Source: Citrus sinensis
Taxonomy: Eukaryota; Streptophyta; Magnoliopsida; Sapindales; Rutaceae
Assembly: GCF_022201045.2 (NCBI RefSeq)
Contig: NC_068560.1
Span: 36,853,001 to 36,917,000, forward strand
Length of the DNA: 64,000 nt
Direction of reading: 5' to 3'
Shown here: piece by piece, positions 22,463 to 34,347 of the stretch
How the letters are laid out: the number at the start of each line of letters is the position of its first letter
Position numbering within the stretch: the stretch's first letter is position 1
Notes under the pieces: model-generated
Database searches by the model: none
The model's input: the letters and a program-made list of their open reading frames with translations, nothing else
Told to the model about the DNA's origin: nothing
Program-made: the position numbers and the translations under genes

Positions 22463-24616
22463 TAGTATCATCTATACAAGCTTTATCCATGAAAACCAGT
22501 ATGAAAATGCTATTTTTACATAATAATGATATCCCAAAAAAAAATTCAAAATTATAACAGATGATTTTTTTTTTTGTCTCGTTGTAGCTTTTTTTTTTTC
22601 CCCTCTAACACTCCTTTAAAATTTTTACAAAACGGCATTCTTTATATTTAGAACTCTTTCTTGATGAAAATTGCAAAAAAAAAGGACAAAAAAATTACAC
22701 TACAGTTTTAATTAAATTTTATTATAATCTAGAATAAAAAAATTAAAAATAGGGTTTTGTCAAGATATTAAGGGGGTGTGAAAAGCATGACTCTTTAATA
22801 TGATGCATGGTGCGCTGTCTATTGCGCTGTTTATGCAACAGCCACACTTCTCAATTCCAGCCTTCACGGCCCTCGCCCAACGGCCCAAGTCAGATCAAAC
22901 AATGTTTGGGCTTAAGTTGCGCTAATATTAGTCGTTAGCTCTTGAACTATTGACACAATATCATTAATCTCATAAACTCCCATATTATTACAATTAATGT
23001 TTTTGATAATTATGATTGTAGTTGAAGACAGTGCCTTGTAGCAATAGTTATGATTTTTTTTTTTTTAAAATCATGGTGAAAATTATTGAAAATGTGATTA
23101 AAAGAAAAAGTCTCAAAGATGCTGGCTGGTGACTATCAAAGAAGCCACAAATGTGGATCTAGACATAATTGTTAAAGAAGAAAAAGGAAGCCGCATTATT
23201 TTATTTTTTATGCCCACAATATTGGAATTTTTAGGCAAAATTTTGCCCACAAAAGGAAGCTCTCATTTGAGAGATTGGCATCCCCAAAAAATTGAAAGCA
23301 TTTGGTGATTGAAAATGGAGAGAAATATTCTTAAACATGTAGTTTTCATGTAGTGAATATTTTTTACCTGGTTTTCTTTTGGCAATGATCGTGGTTTTTA
23401 TCCGGATTTAGAGTTTTCTACGTAAATCTTATTTTGTGTAATTGATGTACTCTCCAATTAATTTTTCTATTAATATGTTGCCTGACAAATTACTTGGAGT
23501 GACCTTGGGAAGAATCTCAATTTCCTAACAATATAGGCTCCCTTTACTCTCAATTTTGAATTTTGTCAAATGTCAATTTTGAATTTTGGGGATTAGGACC
23601 ATTAGGCATTATGTTTTGATTTTTATTCTCTTTATTTTTTGAGTTTTGATTTTGTTAATATGGAATTTTGGGAATAGGTTTGACTGTTTGTATGTTTAAA
23701 TTTTTGTGTTATTTTTTTTAAGTTAAATTGATCAAGAACTTGAACCAAAATACAATCCAATCATTTTGGAGATTTGAAACTGATAAGGTTCAAAAGTTTA
23801 ACCTAAACTGAAATGAACAAAAAATTTATTTTAAGTTCGATTCGGGTTAACCCAAACCAAATGCTCACACTTAATATTACTTAGTTTATTCCTAAAATTG
23901 TATTTATCAATTAGTGGTGATGCGGCTAGAGACAAAATTATTTGGCAAATATCTTATAAATCTGTCTAATGCTTTCATTAAATTTTTAGGCATAATTGAA
24001 GTCTGATTCTCGGAATAACGGGTTCTTTGGCATACATATTAATTCATAAATCTGAATTTTCTGCCTTCTTCTTTTCCTGCTTCATAGAATTTGTATTAGG
24101 ATCTATGAATATTACACAGAGTTTCTACAACAACTGCCTACCTAAGCTTGTCTCATTATCTGCGGACAAACTTGTATACAAAAAATAGAAACTTCTAGTG
24201 GCCTTTTTTTTAAAAAAAAAAAAATTATTTCCATTTCATTGTAGGCATTGAGTTCTAAGTACCAGCCACCTTATTTTATAATTAGTTAATCTTGATATAA
24301 ATATGAATATGAAACGAACTTATTAAGAAACTAATTAAATATAATGTGAGTACTAGGCCTTGTTTCTCAGGAGTGGATTCAAGCCTTCTAGGGGCCTTGA
24401 TTTCTCTAAATTTTATAGGAATATATATTTTCTCATATATATATATATTTGTGTGAGTTAGATTTCGGAATTAATATCTGGTAGAAAGGAAAATAGTAAT
24501 TTAAAATATAATCCGAATGTAGTACAATAAAAACAGAGGCAGCAACACGTGAACTTGCATGCGGATCACAGTTGAAGGAGTACACAATAATTTAATGCTC
24601 TTTATTTATGCTTAGA
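22463..24616. other. intergenic AT-rich region
   Basis: No supported gene or complete mobile element. It forms the 3' flank of the minus-strand methyltransferase gene ending at 24617. Confidence 0.45.
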
Positions 24617-27600
24617 TTAGTTATCCTTTTTGATAATCGAAACGACCAAATTAATGAAATTGGCGCTGTTCTTAGACAAGTAACCGTCCACTATCTCAGC
24701 ATATCTTGTAAATAGAGGGTCCATTATGCCCCTCCCAAAATGAAGTTCAAACATGGATTCCACTACGGCTCTTATTGTCTTAGCCACTCGCTGTCCTCTT
24801 GCTAGAGGCAGTGACATTGTGCTGGTGAGTTCTTCAACACCCCCATCCCAGTCAATTTCAAAATGGTCAAGGAGATCAATGATGAATGAGCCTTCCTTTT
24901 GTATCTCCATCTTTAGCTCTTCAGGACATGGAGCGTAATAAGGAGCATTGAACGAATCAAGCTTTTCCTCTTCAATCAAACCCTGCATGCCAAATATTAT
25001 TTGTATTTTGTACAATGGAAATTTTGGATATTATAATTAGGTGCATATAAATATATATGTAGAGAGGGAGGGGGGCCAGAAGATAAACACATGGAAGAAA
25101 TTAAATCATTGATAGTACCTCAGTAACCATGCTCATAAGTGCTTGTGCTAAGAGCTCCCAGTGGTAGCAACTTTCTTCGGTAGTAGGATCAATGGATCTC
25201 CTGCCCAGGAACGATAAGACCATGCGGCCTCCAGCAACCATTTCTGCTGCTCGTGATCTCAGAAACATCGAAAAATTATTTTGGAATTGCACCGAGTAGG
25301 CATCCAACACGCACTGTGGGCTACTCTTTGATATGTAGATTTTTCCCTTATTCAGAGCCGCTGGGATAGCATTGCTCTCTAGAACGGGGGGTACCTGTAC
25401 ATAATTTTCATTCAGATTACTTTCATTAATTGTTCAAATTAATCAAAGTACAATCTAGTTCCCTACATACGTTTCTAATCTTGATTTCTCCAAAAATCTG
25501 ACTATTTTTACTTTCAACTTTTCCTAGCCACACTTTTCACCTACTATGCACCGACGCTCTAAATAAGGGAAGGCATATCTTATTCCACACTCCATTAAAA
25601 TTTTTACCTCTTTTCTAATAAATTTAGTAGGGTGGGGAATGGAAATCACCACATGAGGAATGATTTCCTTATCTCCACCTCATTTCCTATTCATTTTTCT
25701 TTCTAATAAATATAGATACCTGATTTCAATAAATTAAAAATTAAATATTTAAATAAAATTATTATTATATTATAAAAGTATTTAAATTATTTTAAAAAAT
25801 CTCTAAATATATTAAACAATATCTTGAAATGATATCAAAATTAAAAAATAGTTGAAGAGAGCAGTATTTTAAGATAGAAAAGAAATCATAACAATGTTTT
25901 AAGGTTGAATAAAAGTTATATTATAGAGTTTTCTATCAGTTATATTTCATTTATATAAAGTAAAAAGAAAAAGAAAATTATTTTCAAATTAAAGAAATCA
26001 TAACAATCTTTTTTTTTTCAATATTAATTTCTTTACTCCCGATTTTACCGGTGGATCGTTGTCTATTTCGATCCGATCTGGTTTGATACTCATTGGATAC
26101 ACCCCGGCTCAACTAACATTTAAATATTATCACTCTGTAAAAGTAAAATAAAATAAAATATTTGCAATAGTAATAAATATCACTAAATAAAGTTCTTGTT
26201 CTTGAAAATGTACAAACTTAGTTAAATTGGTGGTTATGCTATTGAAATAGCAAACGATCATTTAATTTGGCAATGGAAAATTAATGGGTATCACGTATTA
26301 TTAATGCTGAAAAGCATATTTAAACTAACAACAGTATAACGAAAGTGATTGAAATTGCATTAAAGCCAGAAAGTTTACATCAAAGGGCCGGTGGTAGCAG
26401 CTAGTTATGTCTCTTATGTGTGTCGTCGTGCACGATATCAAGTGCGATAGAGTAAGTGTCAAGATTTCATTGCTTGAATTGTGAGTTTATTGAAACAACG
26501 ATAGCAGCTAGTTTATTGAAACAACGGTAAAATTATGAAACAACGGTAAAATCCACATTCCCCACCTCATTCCCTAAAAATTATTCAAAATTTACTATAT
26601 TTGGGGTGGAGTCCCATGGGACCTCAAACCTATAGAGAATTTTACCATCCCTATACTGGTTTCTTTATTAATGATAAAAAGGGTATTTGGGATATTAATA
26701 CTTTAGCACTTAATTTTTCTTGATATATCACTTTATTACTAAAAAATTATAACAATCATTTTCTCACTTAATATTTCAATTATTATCATTTTACTACTAC
26801 AATATTAAAAATAATATAATTTTTAATAGAAATTGTAGTAAAAGCTTAATTTAGTCCTAAGTTGTGTAAGTACAACTAAAAAAAAAACACAAAATTAGTT
26901 ATACACAAAGGGAGAGTACTCTTATGAATTGATAATCTTATGAATCTAAAATAATTAACTAATAAAATTGTAGATAATAAAATACTTTTGTCTTGATATA
27001 TTAAAATTCTTAAAATATTTTTGTGACATTAGTAATTTCTTAACAGAGTCAACAATTTGATTGTAAATGATAAAGATTGAAACATTAAGCGAAAAAAATA
27101 ATTATTAAAAAATTTGGTGGAAAGATAATAATATCCTAAAATAAAAAGTAAAAATTAAATGCTTGTACCAGGAATTATCTACCATTCGTTTATTATCCCT
27201 TCGTTACAGAATACCTCTGTTCCAGTATTAAAATAAAATAAGAAATACTTGGGTAACTGAGCATGACCTTTGCAAAGGAGTTCCAAAAATTGGATATATA
27301 GATAAAATATGCATGTTCAAGGTTTCAGAGTCATTAAGCATGCAGTGGATGCAAGTTGAGTGGAAAATAACACCACTGGATAGATTCTTATTCTCCACCA
27401 GGAGCGGTTTGTTTATGCCTTGACTTGGAAATAAAGAAACTGTTTAAGTAATCACAGACACACATTTGTATATGTGTCCCTACGCTATACTCACTACAGT
27501 CACTACATACTAACCTGGGAGAGCCAGTGGAGGCTTGAAGAAGAATGCACAAAGTGGAGACTCTTGTCAGGAAACAGTCTGTCGTAAAAGGAACCAGCCA

Positions 27601-28115
27601 CGGCCGATACGTAGCAACGTCCGAATCCAATACCCTTCTCTTGTTTTTGCTTCTTGAAGAACGCTGGCAATGTCTCAAATACGGAGTTGAAGTCATTGCC
27701 AGGAAGATCATTCAAAGAAACCCTAAACTCCGGCGATGGACGACCTAGATTGCGACATCTGGCATGTATGATGTCCATTATCTCAGAGATCACAAGCAAG
27801 GAGTTGGGTCCAGATGAACAACCTAGGTCTGCAATCCCAATGCTCTCTGGGACTTTTTCGCATAGGATTCCTAGTATAGCTTCTTCAATCGCCGGTTTCA
27901 CTGTTGATATAATCTTGCTCTACATACGTAATTAATTGAATCAACTGCATGGGTTATATATTGTAGTATCCATGAGGAAATTAATTAAGAACAATATAAT
28001 AAGCATTAAAATGAAATTTTGTAACATGGAATTAACAAACCTGAACGGTGGAATTTTTTGCATAGCTGGTTTCACCATCTCCTTTATTCATGTGAAGTAC
28101 TTTCACTACTTCCAT
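24617..28115 (-). CDS. SABATH-family SAM-dependent carboxyl methyltransferase
   Basis: Four exons on the minus strand: 28041-28115, 27515-27919, 25119-25394 and 24617-24982, all GT-AG and in phase 0, giving 373 aa, normal for the family. Exon 1 has the N-terminal [18 protein letters not shown] block that contributes SAM and acceptor binding. Exon 2 has the SAM motif [11 protein letters not shown], the [10 protein letters not shown] segment and [10 protein letters not shown]. Exons 3 and 4 carry the capping domain, with [12 protein letters not shown] and [22 protein letters not shown] enzymes methylate carboxyl groups of salicylate, jasmonate, indole-acetate, benzoate and similar acids, or the nitrogens of xanthines. 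His in SLHWLS, where salicylate methyltransferases usually have Met, argues against a firm salicylate call; the substrate is open. Intron 2 is 2.1 kb and holds a mobile element. No stops or lost splice sites, so the gene looks functional. Confidence 0.9.
25545..26653. mobile_element. hAT-like non-autonomous element in intron 2 of the SABATH gene
   Basis: The right end TTTTACCATCCCTA (to 26653) and a left part sharing the TTAGTAGGGTGGGGAATGG and ATGATTTCCTTATC blocks match the element at 33656-34345. An extra inner segment (about 26040-26560) is not in that relative. The left end is eroded, so the start is approximate and no TSD could be fixed. Confidence 0.6.
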
Positions 28116-28200
28116 ATTTTTCCCCTTTAAATTTCTCTCTATTTCTCGGCAGTATTGCCAATGAAGAGTTGAGAATGAGAATGCGTATGTGTTTATGCTC

Positions 28201-28208
28201 TATTTATA
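28201..28208 (-). promoter_or_regulatory. TATA box of the SABATH gene
   Basis: The minus strand reads TATAAATA, 86-93 bp before the ATG at 28115, leaving a leader of about 60 nt. Confidence 0.7.
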
Positions 28209-28271
28209 AGACCATGATACAAACAATCAGTACTTTGGCTTCTTACGTATCAAATGATCCGTGTAAGTAAC

Positions 28272-28379
28272 CAAACAACGTGCTAAATCACGTGGGTATA
28301 AGAAATGAGTAATGATTTAATAGAATCAAACAACGTGCTAAATCACGTGGGTATAAGAAATGAGTAATGATTTAATAGA
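28272..28379. repeat. tandem 55/53-bp duplication carrying G-boxes
   Basis: Unit 28272-28326 is repeated without a mismatch as 28327-28379. Each contains the palindromic G-box CACGTG (28289-28294 and 28344-28349) plus an AACGTG half site. It lies about 80 bp upstream of the TATA box of the SABATH gene, in the position of a proximal promoter. Confidence 0.92.
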
Positions 28380-28916
28380 CGGCATTGCTCACCTTTTGGT
28401 GAGTTAAAGTGCTATAAAATATTATTTGATTAATTCACAATTTAAATATTATATATTCATAAAAAAATACAAAATTTAATATATGTGTTTAAATACTCAC
28501 CATACGGTGAATACTAATCTTCACTAAATTATTTTCCTATAATTAATAACTTTTTTTTTGGGGACCAAGCCTCAAATCAATGAAAGCGACAAGGCAAAAA
28601 ATCGTTAATTGTCCGAAGAGAATAGACATGTGCGGAACTGTGCTGGCCAATAAGGATAGTGGAACTCTTTATTAAGCTTGAATCAGTTCCTTTCTATCTG
28701 CATGCCAATTCCCTAAGGTTAAAAGTACTAGCAGTAATTCTTGTTCTTTATCTTATATATATATATAGATTTTCCCGAAGTTAATATAATGGTCTTCCCC
28801 GTATGGTGATTGTATCCACTATCACGTTTTTCATGCTTCTGAGCCGATTGGGTTCACCGGTTTAAGTTACACTTTGGTAAGAAAACATGATCATCAGCGA
28901 CAGCTTGAGACTTTTA

Positions 28917-28986
28917 CACGTGGTCCGAAAACGTCAAAAAAATAGAATGCTCGTATATACGTGTCCTTGGTTAGTGCTCACACGTG
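28917..28986. promoter_or_regulatory. two more G-boxes upstream of the SABATH gene
   Basis: CACGTG at 28917-28922 and 28981-28986, with an ACGTGTC (ABRE-like) near 28960. With the duplicated pair this makes four G-boxes in 700 bp. G-boxes are bound by MYC-type bHLH and bZIP factors in jasmonate, abscisate and light responses. Confidence 0.6.
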
Positions 28987-30315
28987 GCCTTTTGAAATCA
29001 ATTTAAAAAGAAAAACAAAACAGTATTATTACAATTGTTGTATCCTCACGTTTCATGCGAGACTGGTCGCTTATCAGAGACTTCAAATTATCAATCAAGA
29101 CATTGATGGTTCCCCTGCTAAATGAAATTAGTATACATCATGTATTTTGAAAAGCATTATCTGAATATTATGTGATATATACCAAAGACCTTCTTGCTTG
29201 AAATATTTAAGGAAAGTTGGCAAATGCGCCTAGGAAAAACGATCAAGAAGTCAAAAAATTTAATTGGCTCACGGCTAGGGCAGACCCAAGACTTAATATT
29301 ACTTTAAATTAAATTTTAAAAATTTATATTTTGAAGTAAATATAAAAATTTGTAAGTAAAAAGAAATACATTAAATGAAGAGGAACACCAAGAACTTTAT
29401 CCCTTTAAATATGTACTATAGACAAAAATAATTATAAAAAAAGTAGAAAACAAAAGGCAATTCAAATATGAAAACACTAATTTTCAATTATAGAATGAGA
29501 CAGTACAACCTATAATAACATGTAATTATATAAATATTAAAAATTAATTAATAATTTCAAATTAAAATAGATCAATACATGTAATTACAATCAATTAAAA
29601 ATCGCAGTAAAACTCTTATGTTTGAAGTGCAGTACTAAATTATCAGACTTAATAAATTAAACAATTAAAATTTATTCATCCTTTCAAATTATAAAAGTAT
29701 TATTAGTCAAAAGTTTCAACAATAAACTAAACTCAATTCAACAAAAAAGTATTCAAGTGTAGTTGTTTTTTTGTGAGACACTCTGACTCTCTTTAAAAAA
29801 TTAGATATTGATGATTATTCTATCAAATGCTCCTTAAAATACTCAAATTATATTTTCTAACTTGTCCTCTTAGTTAATATAACTAATAAATAAAATCTAA
29901 AAATTCACATAAAAATTTTTTATGTAGTTAATATAACGTTATATTACATTGACTTTTTCTTACTAGAATTTTTTTAAAAATAAATTAAAGCAGTAATAAA
30001 ATTTTAGCTCCCTAATATTTTTAATCTATTCAATAAATGTATAATTTAATCATTTTATAAAATAAGTCACTAATGTCAATTGAAAATAATATAATTGAAT
30101 TAGGGACATATTTGTAAATAAAATAAAAAGTCTATTGTTATCATAAATTGATGAAAACATAAGAGTAATTGAGTTAGGGACATATATGAAAATGAAATAA
30201 AAATTGTATTGTTTTACTAAATTGATGAAAAAGTAAGGGGTGTAATTGATTTTTCTGAATGTGTAGGTGTACCACTGTTAATCCCACACAAGAACATTTT
30301 AATAGGTGCCAGGTA
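28987..30315. other. AT-rich intergenic region
   Basis: No gene-like frame. A weakly repeated segment (ATTGAGTTAGGGACATAT and relatives, 30095-30250) occurs twice. Nothing else supportable. Confidence 0.4.
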
Positions 30316-30316
30316 G

Positions 30317-30521
30317 TCTTGTGTTTCTCCTAACTCCAAAAGTTAGCTCAAGGAGTGAGGTTTTCTTCACACTTATAAACTTATTCCCAACCCCTTCCAC
30401 AACCGACATGAAATAACTCCAATAATCTCCACTTTATATATGGGGTTTTGTGTTAGAAGCATAGACACTCGTTTTCCTTATTAGATTGTTTGCCTAAGAT
30501 TGAACATGTGCTCTGATACCA
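30317..30521 (-). mobile_element. truncated TRIM-like element (LTR, inner part and PBS)
   Basis: Positions 30317-30438 match the short LTR of the TRIM at 34348-36015 (shared AGTTAGCTCAAGG, CCCCTTCCACAACCGA). The inner part leads to GCTCTGATACCA (30510-30521), the reverse complement of the plant Met-tRNA primer site. The expected second LTR is missing; an unrelated LTR-like repeat starts at 30523. Confidence 0.55.
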
Positions 30522-30522
30522 C

Positions 30523-30779
30523 TCTATTGAGAACTGAACCCACACAAGCAGTTACAAGTCAAGTGAAAAATAACTCTTTTCCTTTATATGTACTACAAAC
30601 AAATAAGAAGAAAATAAACCAATACAATCCAAGACAATAAACCATAGGAGACACATAGATTACGTGAAAAATCCAAATAAAAAAATATAGACTATAGTTC
30701 AATATTATCTTTCACTGTGTAATAATGAGATTATAGTACAAACTCTTCTCTAAATAATACTAAAGGCCCACAACATTAA
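30523..30779 (-). repeat. LTR-like repeat, copy B, first part
   Basis: Homologous to the first half of 4686-5187. It is interrupted exactly at CAACATTAA by the element at 30780-33235 and resumes at 33236. Confidence 0.6.
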
Positions 30780-33235
30780 GGGCCTGTTTGGTATTGTTTT
30801 TAAATTTGTATTTTCTGAGAATAAAAATGAAAATGAAAATGATGTTTTGCAATTGCTGTATTTTGAATTTAAATATGTGTTTGGTATCATTTTCTGTATC
30901 CTATATTTTAAAACTGAAAACAGTAATATGCGTTTGGTAGACACAATTAAAAATGATAAAAATAGATAATATGTGTTTGGTAATGTTTTTTTCAAAAACA
31001 ATTTTTACTAATCATTTACATTATATTTATAGTCATAAAATAATTATTTAGCTAATACACACAAATACAAAAAAATAATTTAATCAAATTTTTAACATCG
31101 TTTAAAAATGCCTTCGAATTCCCAATATTATTTTTTAATTATATTATGTTTTTAGTTATATTATGTTTGGTATTTCACTACATAACATTGTATTAAATAG
31201 TTTTGGTGATTAATTTAAATTATATATTTAGAAAACAATATTTATTAGTACTTAAAAAAAGAAAATATAAAAGAATTTAAGAATTTTTACATCAATTTAT
31301 TTACTAAAAATGTGAAAAAAATTATCATTATTCTTCATTGAATACACGTAAATTAAGCAAAGTTTAAAATTTTTGGCAACATAACATTTATTTTTTGTAG
31401 CAATTTTCCCTTCTAAAATAAAAATTCAAGCTAATAATTTATCCAAATAACCTCTTAAAAAATATCACGACATAAAGAAATAGTTCAAACGTACAAAACT
31501 CATTGAAAGTCATCTTCGGATAATAGCATAAAAGTGTACACATTTCTATTTGCTAAAACATAGTCACAAAATAATAAAGTGATATAATAGTTGCAATATA
31601 ATTACATAAAACGTGGATTGTGTGAAATAACCTAAGTATATACATCCACGTTCCCAAATACTATTGCAAAATATCATTGTTAAGTTATAAATGCATGCTC
31701 CCCAATCAAAAGGCTAGCTAAATAACAGACAGTAAATTCTTAACACCATTTACATCCTTGAATGCAGCAAATTTCTCAAGTTGATTTGTTGGAGACAAAG
31801 GAACTAGCAAAATGTCAATTCCTTGATCAATGCCACCAGCTTTTACTTTCCATGAAACCAATGTCATAGGCTTTGGATCATCAGCTTTTACAAATGTCAC
31901 GTCTGGCTCCTTGCAGCAAGTTTCATCTAACTTCAGTTTCCCAAGCAAATTTCACAAGCATCGGCTTTTACAAATCTTCGGTTTGAATAGTTCAGTCTCT
32001 TCAATTTGCTTCAATACTTGTTTCTGAAATACCAAACACGAAGCCTAAATATTAGAAAATAGAGATTTAATTATATAAATCTTGATAATTAACAAGCTTT
32101 AATTACTTTCTCTATTTTACTTAAGAAACCACTGGCATATTCTTGTCTCCAAAATTTAGCAACACACTTGACCAAGTCTTTAAATCAAAGGACACTGATT
32201 TAAGTATAACAAAGTGGAAAGTTTCAGCACCCTTTACATCATTCAATTTCACAGCAGGACATTATAAATGCAAAGAAAACATGAAGTTTAGACAATCTGT
32301 GTACAGCCAAAAGGCTAGCTAACATTTCAAAATCAACCAAGAATGCCACCAAAATTCAATAACATATTTGCATAGCTTTCTCTTCTGATAGAATAATTGA
32401 AAAATTCCAACGTATATGATGATGATATATGTCCACCGAGATTAAAGCTATCATGTAAATTAGGTAAACCCAACCCAAATGAGATATAAAATAATCCAAA
32501 ACCCAAATCACCATGACTAAAATAATTCAAAATCTAATTAAAAAAAATTAATAATTTACCTTGATACTCTGCTACAATTGTGTGATGAAGCTCCAATGAA
32601 GGATTCGTCAATGGAGTCCGGAGGCTGCAGCCTAAATTTATACGGCAAAGCTGAACAGGTTTAGCGTGCAGGCAGCAAAGACGAAGTACAGCGACGGTGT
32701 TTTGCGGGCATTTACTCAAATAAAATAAAAAAATCAGCAACTCACAATAGTAGAGACGGAGCTGACAGAGCAGTAGCAGTCGAGGCAGTCGAGACGGAGC
32801 AGCGACGGTGGCGGAGATGGAGCAATAACAGTGGCCCAATGAAGCAGCGGCGGCGGCCAGTACAGCAGTCGTTTTGGGCACAACAAGAGAGAGTAACCAC
32901 TGTGAGTAGATCGCGAGAGAGAGTCGAAGAGATAAAGCACACCGAGAGAGTAAACGCTGTGAGTAGATCGAGAGAGAGAGTTGAAGAGACAAGCCCGAAG
33001 AGATAAGGATGAAGTGAGAGTCGCTGGAGTTTGTTTTTTAATCTATTTTTTAGTTTAGTTTTGAAATATGGCGAGAACATGTTAAACACGTTCTCACTTT
33101 CACAGTTATAAAAGTGAATCTCAAATTATTTGTTTTATCATTTGATTTTTGAAATCGAGCCACCAAACGCGTACTAACTTAAATTTAGAAAAGGAAAATG
33201 AAAACAGGGCCTCTAAAACGATACCAAACGGGCCC
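30780..33235. mobile_element. PIF/Harbinger-like element, 2456 bp, non-autonomous
   Basis: Terminal inverted repeats GGGCCTGTTTGGTATTG at the left and, read inward, GGGCCCGTTTGGTATCG at the right. A 3-bp TAA duplication (30777-30779 and 33236-33238) and the Tourist-like ends indicate PIF/Harbinger. The flanks join into a continuous match to the uninterrupted repeat at 4686-5187, which confirms the boundaries. There is no transposase, but several coding-looking minus-strand segments lie inside (31718-31948 and about 32105-32280), as does a GC-rich block (32600-33000). Confidence 0.8.
31718..31948 (-). pseudogene. coding-like segment of unknown origin inside the Harbinger-like element
   Basis: A 76-residue frame, KLKLDETCCKEPDVTFVK through VKAGGIDQGIDILLVPLSP to LLSVI and a stop, with amino-acid content unlike chance AT-rich frames. 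A second segment at about 32105-32280 on the same strand reads DVKGAETFHFVILKSVSFD and also ends in a stop. Both start near a DV(N/K)G motif in similar surroundings, hinting at an internal duplication. I do not recognise the family. These may be remnants of a captured host gene or of the element's own gene. Confidence 0.35.
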
Positions 33236-33455
33236 TAAGAATCTCATCAATCTTAGTTCACAATAACAGTCTTGTATATGTTATTCCCATCAAATGGATT
33301 TATCAAACTATCAATCTAAAAGAGAATGTAATAAAAATTAAGATTAGTAGAAATGTATAGGAAAATGTCGGAAACTTACCCTCCAAATTTTAGGAAAAAA
33401 TTAAATTAAATTCACCTTTGATTATCGAATCAAAGATTGACATACCTTAGCCCCT
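33236..33455 (-). repeat. LTR-like repeat, copy B, second part
   Basis: Continues copy B after the Harbinger-like insertion; matches the second half of 4686-5187 (AGAATCTCA, AACAGTCT, GGAAACTTACCCTC versus GAAATTTACCCTC). The end is approximate. Confidence 0.6.
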
Positions 33456-33655
33456 AAAATCAAATATTTTGGCCATTATCTTCTTCTCATATCTTTCATT
33501 TTTCGCTCTCACAAAATTGCTTAAAGTCGTTTCCACTTCCTTTTCTTGCTTTTCTTTTTTTACGTTGTTGCCTAATTTCATCCAAGTCCAATGTTTAGTA
33601 ATAATTACACAGTTAACAAACTTTTTAGACTTTGGACTTGTGGGTCATCCATGTT

Positions 33656-34345
33656 CAGAAATGGCAATAGAGTGGGGTAGGGGTGGGGAGGCCTACCTCA
33701 TTCCCTACCCTACTAAAAATTTCGTCTCCATTCCTCACCTCATCCTCTTATAAATTTAATGGGATGGTATGGGAACCATCATGTGGGAAATGATTTCCTC
33801 ATCCCCACCCTATTCCCCATTTACTTATTCTATAGTAAATACGGATAAATGATTTCAGTAAATTAAAAAGTAGAGACTTAAATAAAATTATTATCATATT
33901 AAAAAATATTTAAATTATTTTTAAAAACTCCAAAAGGTTAAAATAATATCTTGAAATAATATTAAAACTAAAAAGTGTTCGAAGAGGTAGTATCTTAAGA
34001 GAGAAAATAAAACATAATAATATTTTAGAGTTGAATAAGAATTACAATGTAAGGTTTTCTTTTAGTTATAATTTATTTTATTAGGTAAAAATAAAAATAA
34101 AATTTATTAACCAACATTGTAATTAATAAAACAAAAATTATTGAACAGTAAAAAACATTCATATATAATGGGGATTGGGGTGGGAGGGGGGTGAGAAGTA
34201 TAAAACCAAACATCACCCTATTAAGAATTTAAGGATTATTTTTTCTTTATTCCCAATCTCGTTTTCCAAAAATTATTTAAAATTCACTTCATTTATGGTG
34301 GGGCCCAATGGGGCTCTAAACCCATAGAGGATCTTACCATTCCTA
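33656..34345 (+). mobile_element. hAT-like non-autonomous element, second subfamily (690 bp)
   Basis: Left end CAGAAATGGCAATAGAG and right end GATCTTACCATTCCTA are decayed versions of the TAGGGATGGCAA inverted repeat. The 8-bp flanks TCCATGTT and TCAACATT match at 5 of 8, a plausible old TSD. Related to the element in the SABATH intron. Confidence 0.6.
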
Positions 34346-34347
34346 TC

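Noticed and set aside
32534..33089. Overlapping minus-strand ORFs rich in Ser, Leu and Cys (up to 152 codons)
   Set aside because: Several frames are open at once because the block is GC-rich and low in stops; compositional bias and no domain. Kept only as a possible captured block inside the Harbinger-like element.
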